NCBI RefSeq assembly: GCF_001999245.1 | Contig: NZ_CP019630.1 | Coordinates: 3,190,001-3,254,000, forward strand | Source of the DNA: Roseibium algicola | Lineage (GTDB): Bacteria; Pseudomonadota; Alphaproteobacteria; Rhizobiales; Stappiaceae | Direction of reading: 5' to 3' | Length of the DNA: 64,000 bases | Shown here: piece after piece, positions 47,118 to 55,962 of the stretch | Layout: the number at the start of each line of letters is the position of its first letter | Position numbering within the stretch: the stretch's first letter is position 1 | Program-made: the position numbers and the translations under genes | Notes under the pieces: model-generated | Told to the model about the DNA's origin: nothing | The model's input: the letters and a program-made list of their open reading frames with translations, nothing else | Databases searched by the model: none

Positions 47118-48238
47118 GCGCTCTCCGCGCGGGCAAAACACATGGCCTGACGAGACGACCAGATCAGGCGCACGTCTTCTCCGGGTTTCAGGTCGTTGTT
47201 GCCGGTTACCGTTACGTCGGATTCGATAAGCTCGCCGCTGCCGGTCCGTACGAGAACACGGCTGTTGGCACCGTTGAAGAGCAGGCTGTCGATGACACCA
47301 CTCATCTGGTTGTCACCTTCTGTCACGGCCTGGTCCGCTTCGGATGAGCGCACCGTGCGGATGAATTCCGGCCGCACGAAAATCTCCACCTTGTCGCCAT
47401 CACGAATGGTCTGACCCGCGCCGGCACTGAAACTCATCGAAAGGCCCTGGTCCGTTTCCACCTTGCCACCTGTGCCATCTGCGGATTTCACCGTGCCGGA
47501 CCAGCGGTTGCTATCGCCGACAAAACCGGCGACGAAGGCGGTCTTGGGATGATGATAGAGATCCTGCGGCGTGCCGATCTGTTCGAAAATGCCCTGGTTC
47601 ATGATGGCGACGTTATCGGACATCACCAGTGCTTCCGACTGATCGTGGGTGATGTAGATAAAGGTCGTGTTGAACTGGTGCTGCAACAGCTTCAGCTCGA
47701 TCTTCATCGCTTCGCGCAGCTTCAGATCGAGCGCGCCGAGCGGTTCATCGAGCAGCAGCACATCCGGATCGAGCACCATGCAGCGAGCAATGGCGATGCG
47801 CTGTTTCTGGCCGCCGGACAACTGGTGGATTTCCCGCTCGCCGACGTCGGGCAGGGCGATCCGCTCCAGCACGTCCTGAACCTTGCGTTTGATGTCGGCA
47901 TTGTTCACGCCTGCACACCTGAGGCCATAGGCAATGTTCTCGTAGACGTTCATCATCGGGAACAGCGCCAGATGCTGGAACACCATCTTGACGTTGCGCC
48001 GGTTGGGCGGCACGCCGAGTACCGACTTGCCCTTGATCTTGATATCGCCGGAGGTCGGGTCCTCGAAACCCGCGATCATGCGCATCAGGGTTGTCTTGCC
48101 ACAGCCCGACGGACCGAGAATGGAGAAGAACGAACCGCTCGGGATCTCGAAGGAGACGCCTTTGACGGCGCGAAATCCTCCAAAACTCTTGGCAAGGTCG
48201 AGGCATTCAAGATCGTAGGCGGGTGAGGTGTGTTTCAT
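47114..48238 (-). CDS. ABC transporter ATP-binding protein, PotA-like
   Basis: 374 residues from ATG 48238 (MKHTSPAYDLECLDL); longer upstream frame overlaps the binding-protein gene and is not protein-like. Walker A GPSGCGKTT near 46-54, Q-loop, signature LSGGQKQR near 143, Walker B VLLLDEPLGALD near 163, H-loop THDQSEAL near 200, and a C-terminal TOBE domain (about 290-370) as in PotA/spermidine importers. It powers import through the two permeases. Confidence 0.94.
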   Translation of the reverse strand: MKHTSPAYDLECLDLAKSFGGFRAVKGVSFEIPSGSFFSILGPSGCGKTTLMRMIAGFEDPTSGDIKIKGKSVLGVPPNRRNVKMVFQHLALFPMMNVYENIAYGLRCAGVNNADIKRKVQDVLERIALPDVGEREIHQLSGGQKQRIAIARCMVLDPDVLLLDEPLGALDLKLREAMKIELKLLQHQFNTTFIYITHDQSEALVMSDNVAIMNQGIFEQIGTPQDLYHHPKTAFVAGFVGDSNRWSGTVKSADGTGGKVETDQGLSMSFSAGAGQTIRDGDKVEIFVRPEFIRTVRSSEADQAVTEGDNQMSGVIDSLLFNGANSRVLVRTGSGELIESDVTVTGNNDLKPGEDVRLIWSSRQAMCFARAESA

Positions 48239-48309
48239 CAATGCGGGCCAACTGGAAGGGATCGGGGTTTGGAGCGCCGGGTGTTCCCGGTTGCTTCTCT
48301 CCGGTGTTT

Positions 48310-48358
48310 TGATTTTTTCAAAAAAGGAAAGGGCTGCCGGAATGGTTCCTGCAGCCCT
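48310..48358 (-). terminator. Hairpin between the binding-protein and ATPase genes
   Basis: On the minus strand AGGGCTGC-A-GGAA, short loop, TTCC-G-GCAGCCCT, then a T-rich tract ending TTTTTTGAAAAAATC. It lies just after the binding-protein stop. As an attenuator it would keep the binding protein in excess. Confidence 0.7.
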
Positions 48359-48366
48359 GAACCTGA

Positions 48367-49443
48367 TCAGCCGCCTGTGGCTGCCTTGATCTTCTCGAGG
48401 GTCTTGCCTTCCATGTCTTCCACGCCGGGAGGAATGTTGGCAAAGAACTTGAGATTGTCGATGTCGGCTGCGGTGAAGGCCGCATTGACGGCTGCCTTCT
48501 TGTCTTCCGGCAGCAGGTCGGTACCACCCTTGACCGCGGCAATCGCGCCGGTGCTGCCGGACATGATGGTCACGTTTTCCGGCCGCAACACGAAGTTGAT
48601 CCACTTGTAGGCGGCATCATCCGCCTTGCCCTTGCGTGGCAGGGCGAAGGTGTCGATCCAGGCTAGTGCACCTTCTTTCGGCGGAACGAAGACGATGTTC
48701 TGGTTCTGGTCGTAGAGCTTGTAGGCGGTGGAATCCCAGGTTTCGGATGCCACGATTTCGCCTGACAGCATCATGGCGGACAGGTCGTCGCCGCCTTTCC
48801 AGTAGGCCTTGATGTTGTCCTTGCACTCGATCAGCTTGTCGGCGACCTTGTCCAGGATGCCCTGGTATTTCTCAAGGTCTGCGTAGGCCGCGAACGGGTC
48901 TTCGCCCATCGAGAAGGCCGTGCCGAGCAGGATCGTGCGCTTCAGACGCATCGAGGTCTTGCCCTTGTAGGCCGGGTCGCACAGGTCGGCCCAGCTCGAA
49001 AGGTCCGGAGCCTTTGTCTTGTCGGCCATCAGGCCGGATGTGCCCCACTGGTGGGGAACCGCGTAGACTTCACCCTCGATCGTGGTGTTTGCCTTCACGC
49101 CGTCAAGCAGCTTGGCTTCCATCGCGCTGGTGTCGATCTTTGAAAGATCCAGCGGCTTGTAGATGTCATATTCCAGCTGGGCCGCGTAGATGCGGTCGTG
49201 GCTTGGCTGGGCAAGGTCGAAGCCGGCACCACCAGTGGCGCGCAGCTTGGCAATCATTTCCTCGTTGTTGGAGAAGGTGACTTCAACATCAATGTCCGGA
49301 TATTCTTCTTCAAATTTTTGGACCAGTTCGTCGGGAGCGTAAGACCCCCAGGTCAACAGGCGCAGGGTCTCTGCCTGGGCAGAGCCGGCACCGGCAAGCA
49401 TGGTTGCGGCCAACAGGCCGGTTAGTGTTGTTTTCAAATGCAT
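48367..49443 (-). CDS. ABC transporter periplasmic binding protein, PotD/PotF-like
   Basis: 358 residues. Clear Sec signal (TTLTGLLAATMLAGAGSAQA, cleavage about residue 24) followed by ETLRLLTWGSYAPDELVQKFEEE, the typical start of polyamine/amine-binding proteins. SNNEEMIAKLRATGGAGFDLAQPS and GEVYAVPHQWGTSGL are also family segments. First gene of the potDABC-GMC-DAO operon. Substrate unknown; putrescine, spermidine and other amines are possibilities. Confidence 0.93.
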   Translation of the reverse strand: MHLKTTLTGLLAATMLAGAGSAQAETLRLLTWGSYAPDELVQKFEEEYPDIDVEVTFSNNEEMIAKLRATGGAGFDLAQPSHDRIYAAQLEYDIYKPLDLSKIDTSAMEAKLLDGVKANTTIEGEVYAVPHQWGTSGLMADKTKAPDLSSWADLCDPAYKGKTSMRLKRTILLGTAFSMGEDPFAAYADLEKYQGILDKVADKLIECKDNIKAYWKGGDDLSAMMLSGEIVASETWDSTAYKLYDQNQNIVFVPPKEGALAWIDTFALPRKGKADDAAYKWINFVLRPENVTIMSGSTGAIAAVKGGTDLLPEDKKAAVNAAFTAADIDNLKFFANIPPGVEDMEGKTLEKIKAATGG

Positions 49444-49558
49444 GACGTCCTCCTGAATGCACTCAGCGTACTAACCGGAAAAAAGCCTAGGTTGGAATTG
49501 GCCTGCCAAATATATCCATTGCAGATAATTTAGCAGTCCAATTGACCGAGGATGCACC
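49444..49558. promoter_or_regulatory. Control region of the amine-importer operon
   Basis: 115 nt between the mocR stop and the binding-protein start (both minus strand). It contains AGTCCAATT at 49535-49543, the same 9-mer found at 51098-51106 upstream of the divergent dehydratase gene, and a second related element TTGGAATTGGCC near 49493. These may be binding sites of the intervening MocR regulator. Confidence 0.45.
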
Positions 49559-51046
49559 TTAGCTGGTGCAGCAAACAGGCAGGATTTTCTTGAGAACCTT
49601 CATGCCTTTGCGGATGTCATCCTGCGCGGAGCTGCCGAAGCCGAGGACAATGCCGCGCTGCGGTATCCGGCCGAGAGCGTAGCGAGACAGGGGGGCGGTG
49701 GTGATGCCGTGTTTGGCCGCTTCAGCGACGATCCTGTCTTCGTCGTATCGGTTCGACAAAAGGCCGACAGCGTGAAAGCCGCTGCTGGTTGGCTGCAGGT
49801 CGATGTCTCCTGCAAGACTGGCGCTTTCTGCCATCAAGGTGTCGTGACGGTGCTTGTAGAGTTGGCGCATGGTGCGGATGTGTGTTGCGAACATGCCTTC
49901 ATCCATGAATTCGGCAACGATCGCCTGGGTGACGGTCGGAACACCGGCAAGCCAGGTCAGGCAGACCCGTTCAAAGCTTTCCACCAGGCCTTCCGGCACC
50001 AGAACGAAGCCGAGCCTGAGGGCTGGAAACAGGGACTTGGAGAAGGTGCCGACATAGATTACCCGGCCGTGGGTGTCGATGCTCTTGAGTGTTGGTGGTG
50101 GCTGGTCGCCGAAATAGAATTCGCCGTCGTAGTCGTCCTCCACGATCATGGCGTCGGCTTCATTGGCGGCTTTCAGAAGCGCCAGACGGCGGGAAAGGCT
50201 CATGACGTGGCCAAGCGGCTGCTGGTGCGATGGCGTTACGAAGGCGAGCCGAAAGTAGGGCGCCTTGGCAAGGCCGTCCTCGATGCAAAGGCCTTCCTCG
50301 TCAACGGCGACAGGAATTGGCCTTGCGCCAATGGCAACAAAAGCGTTGCGCGCACCAATTGCGCCAGGATTTTCAAACCAGATCGGCTCGCCCGGATTGA
50401 CCAGCATGCCGCCAACTAGGGAAAACGCCCGCTGGGCGCCGTTGGTGATGAATATCTGTTCGGGATCGCACTTGATTCCGCGGGAGGCATTGAGCTGACG
50501 GGCAATCGCCCGGCGCAGCGGCATGTAGCCGAAGGGCTCGCCATAGCCGGCAATGTGGTCGCGGTCCTTGCGCCAGTGCCGTGCGGAGAGTTTTGCCCAT
50601 TGCGCCATCGGAAAGGCGTCGAGCGCCGGCAGAGCTGTGACGAAGGCCTGCGATTTGTGCGGCAGGCGCGAGCGCAAGGTGAAGTCCGGGATGGCATGCC
50701 GGGTTGCGTGGGAAAGGCGCGGCACGACGGGGGTGATGTCGCTGGCCTCCTGTGACGGCTTCGGTGCAAGGCGGGCATTCAGCGCTTCACTGACGAACGT
50801 GCCAGCGCCTACCCTTGCCTCCAGAAGACCTTCGGAAATCAGGCGGTCGGTCGCATCGATTACCGTCGTGCGGGAGACGCCGATCTCCTGCGCCAGGGTG
50901 CGTGTGGCCGGCATCCGGTCACCCGGGGTCAATGCCCCCGTCAGCAGCAGGTCGCGCAGGGCCATGTAGAGCTGGATCGAAATTTTCTTTTCGGCCGTCT
51001 TGTCGATCTTGATCGACGAGAGCACAGCGCCGGCATGCCGTTTCAT
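49559..51046 (-). CDS. MocR-type regulator: GntR DNA-binding domain fused to aminotransferase-like domain
   Basis: 495 residues. The winged-helix GntR domain is at about 18-88 (ALRDLLLTGALTPGDRMPATRTLAQEIGVSRTTVIDATDRL). The aminotransferase class I/II fold (about 130-490) has the PLP-binding Lys337 in IYVGTFSKSLFPALRLGF and VEDDYDGEFYF before it. MocR regulators sense amine or amino-acid metabolism through PLP. Placed between the minus-strand amine operon and the plus-strand dehydratase/ALDH pair, it is the likely controller of both. Confidence 0.92.
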   Translation of the reverse strand: MKRHAGAVLSSIKIDKTAEKKISIQLYMALRDLLLTGALTPGDRMPATRTLAQEIGVSRTTVIDATDRLISEGLLEARVGAGTFVSEALNARLAPKPSQEASDITPVVPRLSHATRHAIPDFTLRSRLPHKSQAFVTALPALDAFPMAQWAKLSARHWRKDRDHIAGYGEPFGYMPLRRAIARQLNASRGIKCDPEQIFITNGAQRAFSLVGGMLVNPGEPIWFENPGAIGARNAFVAIGARPIPVAVDEEGLCIEDGLAKAPYFRLAFVTPSHQQPLGHVMSLSRRLALLKAANEADAMIVEDDYDGEFYFGDQPPPTLKSIDTHGRVIYVGTFSKSLFPALRLGFVLVPEGLVESFERVCLTWLAGVPTVTQAIVAEFMDEGMFATHIRTMRQLYKHRHDTLMAESASLAGDIDLQPTSSGFHAVGLLSNRYDEDRIVAEAAKHGITTAPLSRYALGRIPQRGIVLGFGSSAQDDIRKGMKVLKKILPVCCTS

Positions 51047-51176
51047 CGCATTCTCCCAAATTGGTATGAGAGTTTGCGCAAAACGGACCTTCTATCAAGT
51101 CCAATTCTGGATAAGGGTCGGTTCACGAGCCAACCCCTATCCATCGGGACCGTCCGTCCGAGGACCGGATAAGACA
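51047..51176. promoter_or_regulatory. Divergent promoter region between mocR and the dehydratase gene
   Basis: 130 nt. It contains CCAAATTGGTATGAG near 51056 and AGTCCAATTCTGGATAAG at 51098, partly repeated elements resembling the direct repeats MocR-type proteins bind. The 9-mer AGTCCAATT is shared with the region before the amine operon. Confidence 0.45.
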
Positions 51177-52283
51177 ATGAAAATACAATCAATAGAAACA
51201 TTTACCAATGAGTTTGTCTGCTTCGTTCGTGCAACCGCCGAAAACGGTGCGACCGGATGGGGGCAGGTAGCGCCTTACTACGCGGATATCACCGCGGAGG
51301 TCGTCCACCGCCAGGTTGCACCTTATGCGCTGGGCGAAGACGCTTTCGACATTGAACACCTGATGGAGATCATCCCGGAACGGGAGCACAAGTTTCCCGG
51401 ATCTTATCTGCGCCGGGCGATGGGGGGACTGGACACTGCCCTGTTCGACCTTCGCGGCAAGCTGGAAGGCAAGCCGGTGTGCGAACTGCTCGGCGGAACG
51501 CCGGGCAAGGTGCGGGCCTACGGGTCGTCGATGAAGCGTGACATCACGGCGAAAGACGAAGCGGATCGCCTCAAGAAGCAGCAGGACCTTTACGGCTTCG
51601 ACGCCTTCAAGTTCCGGATCGGTGCCGAATGCGGCCGCGATAAGGACGAATGGCCGGGCAGGACGGAAGAAATCGTGCCGACCATGCGCAAGGCCTTTGG
51701 TGACGACACCGCACTGCTGGTCGATGCCAACTCCTGCTATTCGCCAGCCAAGGCCATCGAGATCGGCCGGTTCCTGGAAGCCAACGGCATTTCCCATTAC
51801 GAGGAGCCTTGCCCCTACTGGCACTATGACCAGACCAGGCAAGTGACAGACGCTCTCGACATTGATGTGACAGGGGGGGAGCAGGATTGCTCTCTGGTGG
51901 ACTGGCAGCGGATGATCGATGAACGGGTTGTCGATATCATTCAGCCGGACGTCTGTTATCTCGGCGGGATGGTTCGCACCATGAAGGTGGCACAAATGGC
52001 GCATGAGGCAGGCATTCCCTGCACACCGCATGCGGCCAACCTTTCGCTGGTGACGCTGTTCACCATGCATCTGCTGCGGGCGATCCCGAATGCGGGCAAA
52101 TATCTCGAATTCTCCATCGAGGAAGCCGACTATTATCCTTGGCAATACGGCCTCTTCACTGCGTCGCCATACGAGATTGTCGACGGGCATGCCACGGTGA
52201 CCGATGCGCCGGGTTGGGGTGTCGAGATCAGTCCGGAGTGGCTGGCGAAATCCACATACAAGATCAGTTCCCTGGAAGGCTAA
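51177..52283 (+). CDS. Enolase-superfamily (mandelate racemase-type) dehydratase/epimerase
   Basis: 368 residues from ATG 51177; the frame is open upstream to 51000 but that part overlaps mocR. The capping domain is at 1-110. Barrel residues seen: K145-F-R147 (general base region), metal ligands D183 (LVDANS), E209/E210 in HYEEPCP and the GGEQD glutamate near 237, and H285 in CTPHAAN. These match the mandelate racemase subgroup, which abstracts a proton alpha to a carboxylate. Substrate unknown, probably an acid sugar or related hydroxy acid. Two nt before the ALDH gene. Confidence 0.88.
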   Translation: MKIQSIETFTNEFVCFVRATAENGATGWGQVAPYYADITAEVVHRQVAPYALGEDAFDIEHLMEIIPEREHKFPGSYLRRAMGGLDTALFDLRGKLEGKPVCELLGGTPGKVRAYGSSMKRDITAKDEADRLKKQQDLYGFDAFKFRIGAECGRDKDEWPGRTEEIVPTMRKAFGDDTALLVDANSCYSPAKAIEIGRFLEANGISHYEEPCPYWHYDQTRQVTDALDIDVTGGEQDCSLVDWQRMIDERVVDIIQPDVCYLGGMVRTMKVAQMAHEAGIPCTPHAANLSLVTLFTMHLLRAIPNAGKYLEFSIEEADYYPWQYGLFTASPYEIVDGHATVTDAPGWGVEISPEWLAKSTYKISSLEG

Positions 52284-52285
52284 CG

Positions 52286-53779
52286 ATGTCCGGAGCAAGC
52301 GAACTCATCGCGGAATATCAGGCTACGGGCACGCTGAAGGCGTTGCCCCTCGGCCATTTCATCGACGGCAGCTTCACGCAGCCGTCCCATAACCGCACCA
52401 TGGAAAGTTTCGATCCGGGCCGGGGTGAAGCCTTCGCCCGCTTCACGGCGGGAACCGCCGAAGATGTCGATCAGGCGGTAAAGTCGTCAAAGGTTGCTTT
52501 TGAGACGGTCTGGCGAGACATGGCGCCGGTGGAGCGGTCTCGCATCCTTCTGCAAGCGTCCAGGCTTATCCTGGAAAATCTCGATCTTCTGGCCGTTGCC
52601 GAAACGCTGGACAGCGGCAAGGCACTGCAGGAAGCTCAAGGCGATGTGCGCGGTGCTGCACGTACGTTCGAGTATTACGCGGGCGCTTGCGACAAGCTGC
52701 AGGGAGACAGCTTTCCCCTTGGGCCAAATTATGTCGGTTACGCCATTCACGAGCCGGTCGGGGTCACGGCCCACATCATTCCGTGGAACTTTCCGATCTC
52801 CACCGCTGCGCGCGGATTTGCGCCGGCGCTTGCAGCTGGCTGCACGGTTGTGGCCAAGCCTGCCGAACAAACGCCGTTCACCGCGTTGCTGCTCGCGAAG
52901 ATCCTGCATGATGCCGGATTGCCGGCAGGCGTGTGCAATGTCGTGACCGGAACCGGCGCCGAAACCGGGGCTCCACTGACATCCCATCCGGATGTCGACC
53001 ACATCACGTTCACCGGTTCGGTCCAGACGGGCAAGGCGGTGATGAAGGCGGCAGCCGACGAGATTACCCGCGTGGTGCTGGAGCTTGGTGGTAAATCGCC
53101 CGTGGTGGTGCTTGGCGATTGTGACCGGGAACAGGCGCTATCCGGTGTTCTCGGTGCGATCTACGAGAATGCCGGCCAGATCTGTTCCGCTGGATCTCGT
53201 CTCGTGATCGAGAAGAACATTCACGCGGACTTCGTTGCGGAACTGGTGAAACGCACAAAATCGCTGACACTCGGGCACGGTCTTGGTAACCCGGATGTCG
53301 GGCCGGTCAATTCTGCGGGACATCTTGCAAAGGTTGCCGGTTTTGTCGACCGCGCAAGGGCTCGGGGAGCTGATATCGTGACGGGTGGCGCCATAGCCGC
53401 CGACCCGAAAACCGGCAAGGGCTGGTTCTATGAGCCGACAATCGTCGATAGCGTTTCTGCGAGTGACGAGTTGGCGCAGGAGGAAATCTTCGGGCCGGTG
53501 CTGACGGTGCAGGTGGCTGATGATGCCGATCATGCCCTGGCACTTGCCAACGATTGCCAGTACGGCCTGGTCGCAGGCATCTACACGTCGAATTTCGCAA
53601 AAGCCCATCAGCTCGCGCGCAAGATCGATGCCGGCCAGATCTACATCAACGAGTATTTCGCCGGCGGGATCGAGGTGCCGTTCGGTGGCAACAAGAAATC
53701 CGGTTTCGGCCGCGAAAAAGGTCTCGAGGGTCTCAAGAGCTACTGCAAGACCAAAAGCATTGCCGCAAGGATCGGCTAG
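52286..53779 (+). CDS. NAD(P)-dependent aldehyde dehydrogenase
   Basis: 497 residues from ATG 52286, two bases after the dehydratase stop; the frame open from 52139 overlaps that gene. Cofactor site PWNFPISTAARGFAPALAAGCTVVAKPAEQTP near 165-195; FTGSVQTGKAV near 245; catalytic Glu266 in LELGGKSP and nucleophile Cys300 in GQICSAGSRL. Resembles betaine/gamma-aminobutyraldehyde-type enzymes. It would oxidise the aldehyde made by the GMC or DAO enzymes of the neighbouring operon. Confidence 0.93.
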   Translation: MSGASELIAEYQATGTLKALPLGHFIDGSFTQPSHNRTMESFDPGRGEAFARFTAGTAEDVDQAVKSSKVAFETVWRDMAPVERSRILLQASRLILENLDLLAVAETLDSGKALQEAQGDVRGAARTFEYYAGACDKLQGDSFPLGPNYVGYAIHEPVGVTAHIIPWNFPISTAARGFAPALAAGCTVVAKPAEQTPFTALLLAKILHDAGLPAGVCNVVTGTGAETGAPLTSHPDVDHITFTGSVQTGKAVMKAAADEITRVVLELGGKSPVVVLGDCDREQALSGVLGAIYENAGQICSAGSRLVIEKNIHADFVAELVKRTKSLTLGHGLGNPDVGPVNSAGHLAKVAGFVDRARARGADIVTGGAIAADPKTGKGWFYEPTIVDSVSASDELAQEEIFGPVLTVQVADDADHALALANDCQYGLVAGIYTSNFAKAHQLARKIDAGQIYINEYFAGGIEVPFGGNKKSGFGREKGLEGLKSYCKTKSIAARIG

Positions 53780-53937
53780 AACTTGTCGCGTTTCATCGGA
53801 ATCGCTTCTCACTGCCTGAATTGGGGGATTTCGACGCAAGATCTTTTTAGTTGGACGCGGCACGCTCCAGGGCAGAGTTCAGTCAGCCGGATCAGAGCGA
53901 TCCGAACCTGCTCAAACATCCTGTTACCTCCCCTGAA

Positions 53938-53972
53938 AGGCCGGTTCGGTTTACCGATCCGGCCTCTTTTTT
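53938..53972 (+). terminator. Rho-independent terminator after the ALDH gene
   Basis: AGGCCGG-T-TCGGT, loop TT, ACCGA-T-CCGGCCT: a 13-bp stem with one mismatch, followed by CTTTTTTG. It lies 160 nt after the ALDH stop. Confidence 0.88.
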
Positions 53973-54001
53973 GTTGAGGCTGCGTGCAGCGCGGGAGGAT
54001 C

Positions 54002-54511
54002 TCACACCGGAAACTTGCGCTGCTTGAAGAACTCCCAGAGCGCCTTGTTCAGCGTCTGTGTCTTCTGGATCGTTTCCCTGACGAGCGTGATTTCCCGGGA
54101 ATTGATCGGGCTGGACTTGCCGTATTCGATCTTGTGTTTCTGGTCGCTGATGCGCATCAAAATGGTTGAGGCATTGCGCCCCTCGTTGTCGAACGAATAG
54201 ATGCAGTGATTGTATTTGTTTTTCAATTTCAAGGTCTTGTGCATGTCCCGTGTGAGGCTCAGCACCTCTTCCCTCAAGTCCGGTTTCTGCGTATCGAGCT
54301 TGGCCAGCCGTTCGACCAGATCAATCCGGGCACGCGACGTGTTGAGGGTCAGGAAGATCACCGTCGCGACTTCCTTGGTGACGCCGGCTAGGCCTGCGAT
54401 CATGTGGATCAGCAAGCTCTCCGTGTTGGTCCACGTATAGTTCAGCCGGCCCATGAGGGCGAGAAACGTCTGGAATTCGTCCGCCATTGTGGGCGCATCT
54501 GCCGCGCTCAT
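54002..54511 (-). CDS. Small hypothetical protein coupled to a LuxR gene
   Basis: 169 residues from ATG 54511, two bases after the LuxR stop with GAGGCCTGAAG upstream; the frame is open to 54691 only inside the LuxR gene. Helical, with a hydrophobic stretch LLIHMIAGLAGVTKEVATVIFL near 30-52 too polar to be a sure membrane helix. C-terminal half charged. No family recognised. Operon position suggests a partner or modulator of the regulator. Confidence 0.7.
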   Translation of the reverse strand: MSAADAPTMADEFQTFLALMGRLNYTWTNTESLLIHMIAGLAGVTKEVATVIFLTLNTSRARIDLVERLAKLDTQKPDLREEVLSLTRDMHKTLKLKNKYNHCIYSFDNEGRNASTILMRISDQKHKIEYGKSSPINSREITLVRETIQKTQTLNKALWEFFKQRKFPV

Positions 54512-54513
54512 CT

Positions 54514-55233
54514 TCAGGCCTCTAGATTGGGTGGTCGTTGTTCCGTCTGAATGTAGATCGCGGCTGCTTCCGTTCTGTTTGAAACGCCGAGCTTTGAAAT
54601 GATGTGATGGATATGGAGCTTGATGGTGTGCTCCGACAGGGACAATTTTTCGGCGATGTTCTTGTTCTGATATCCCTCTGAGATGAGGCACAGAACTTCG
54701 GTTTCCCGTTTCGTCAGCTTGCCGAAGCGGTTCCTGGTACGGCTGCGGTGCCTGCGCTGATGCATGGCCGGGGCTGCGCCGTAAGGCCTTTCCATTCCCA
54801 TGTACTTGATGGCATCAGCCGGCAGATAATGGCCGCCGTTGAGCATGAGACGGATAGCGCCTAGCCAGAGATCGATCCGAAGGTTCATCGGCAGCACGCT
54901 CTTGATCAGGCCTTCCTGGAAATAATCGCTGATGATAGAGGGGAACGACAGATCGTCATTGATCAGCATGCAGAGGTTTGCTTCGGGGAAGTTTTTCCGC
55001 AGGCAGGCAATAGCTTCCTTGCGCTCCGCGCTGAAGCCTTCGTCAATCAGGAAAAGGCGTTTTGAAAATTCCCCACGGCGCTCCGAGCGATAAAGATCGA
55101 TTTTCTGAGTGATACGGATAAAACGTCCATCTTCTATTTCCCGGTCGATTACTCCTTCCAGTTCCTTCGGAAACTTTTCGGACGCTCCAATATAATAGAT
55201 TGAACCTTTATTCTCGTAATTTACGCTAGTCAT
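54514..55233 (-). CDS. LuxR-type transcriptional regulator with receiver-like N-terminus
   Basis: 239 residues from ATG 55233 (AGGGGTGACAGTA upstream); GTG 55242 is the alternative. The N-terminal half (about 10-135) looks like a degenerate response-regulator receiver (KRLFLIDEG..., LCMLINDD, GLIKSVLPMN...). The C-terminal LuxR helix-turn-helix is at about 168-230 (LTKRETEVLCLISEGYQNKNIAEKLSLSEHTIKLHIHHIISKLGV). It is divergent from the type I secretion locus across 720 nt and is its best candidate regulator. The c-di-GMP motif W[FLM][TS]R of VpsT is not present (WLGA instead). Confidence 0.88.
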   Translation of the reverse strand: MTSVNYENKGSIYYIGASEKFPKELEGVIDREIEDGRFIRITQKIDLYRSERRGEFSKRLFLIDEGFSAERKEAIACLRKNFPEANLCMLINDDLSFPSIISDYFQEGLIKSVLPMNLRIDLWLGAIRLMLNGGHYLPADAIKYMGMERPYGAAPAMHQRRHRSRTRNRFGKLTKRETEVLCLISEGYQNKNIAEKLSLSEHTIKLHIHHIISKLGVSNRTEAAAIYIQTEQRPPNLEA

Positions 55234-55242
55234 TACTGTCAC

Positions 55243-55962
55243 CCCTACAAACTAAGATAAAATTTAATTTTGACTCTCTTTCACTTGCAATTGCCAGAAA
55301 CAGGGCCTGGGAGAAGCGTTTTTGTAAATATTCATCCGGCTTATTCTGCCGTCGGCATTAGCCATGCGGTTCTTAAAATAATAAAATTTCTTATCTTGTT
55401 TGTTCAGACCAAGGATAGGTGCGGGAAATGGGTGGCTGTCGGAAAATGAACATGCCGTCCAAATCGCAGTATTAACAGGGATTTGTGCAGTGACCCCCTA
55501 GTCTGAATTTCTCCTCACCCATAACTTGTATATAACAAACTTACCTTAGGTTATATTAATAATTCGATTTAGTCGCGGATCAGATTTTGCTTCAAGATAT
55601 TGCAATTAAATACTTTTTTGACCTCGCGTGATTTACCTATGTCGCTAGATATCCGCGAAACTTGAATGGTAAATATTTAGTTAAGATTTCCGGCTTATTG
55701 CAATCCCCCTGTTCTGTCATTGTTTTCATCGGCTGGGAGATTCTCGTATTTGTGTAAATCCTCGGTTTGTGGATCCCAATCCTCAAATTTGACTTCCAGC
55801 CGAAGAGTAAATGGAGCAGCTAAATCTATTTTGATTAGCTGATGTGGTTGTTTTTGCCATTTTCCATTTGATCTGGGGCGGTAACGCTCCTCTTAACCAC
55901 GACAGCCCTATGCAAATCGATAGAAGACGATCTGCCGAGCTGTCCGATCTGAGGACAGAACC
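55243..55962. other. Long AT-rich intergenic region, divergent promoter zone
   Basis: 720 nt, distinctly AT-rich (for example TATAACAAACTTACCTTAGGTTATATTAATAATTCG near 55534-55568) compared with its neighbours. No frame looks coding; the long minus-strand frame 55783-56814 is a shadow of the acidic gene. It should contain promoters for the LuxR gene and the type I secretion locus and possibly H-NS/MucR-type silencing. I see no clear operator. Confidence 0.5.

Noticed and set aside
51189..52298. 369-codon minus-strand frame
   Set aside because: Antisense of the enolase-superfamily gene, whose catalytic residues are complete.
54514..55233. c-di-GMP-binding VpsT/CsgD-type regulator
   Set aside because: The W[FLM][TS]R motif is absent at the matching place (WLGA), so only a general LuxR call is made.
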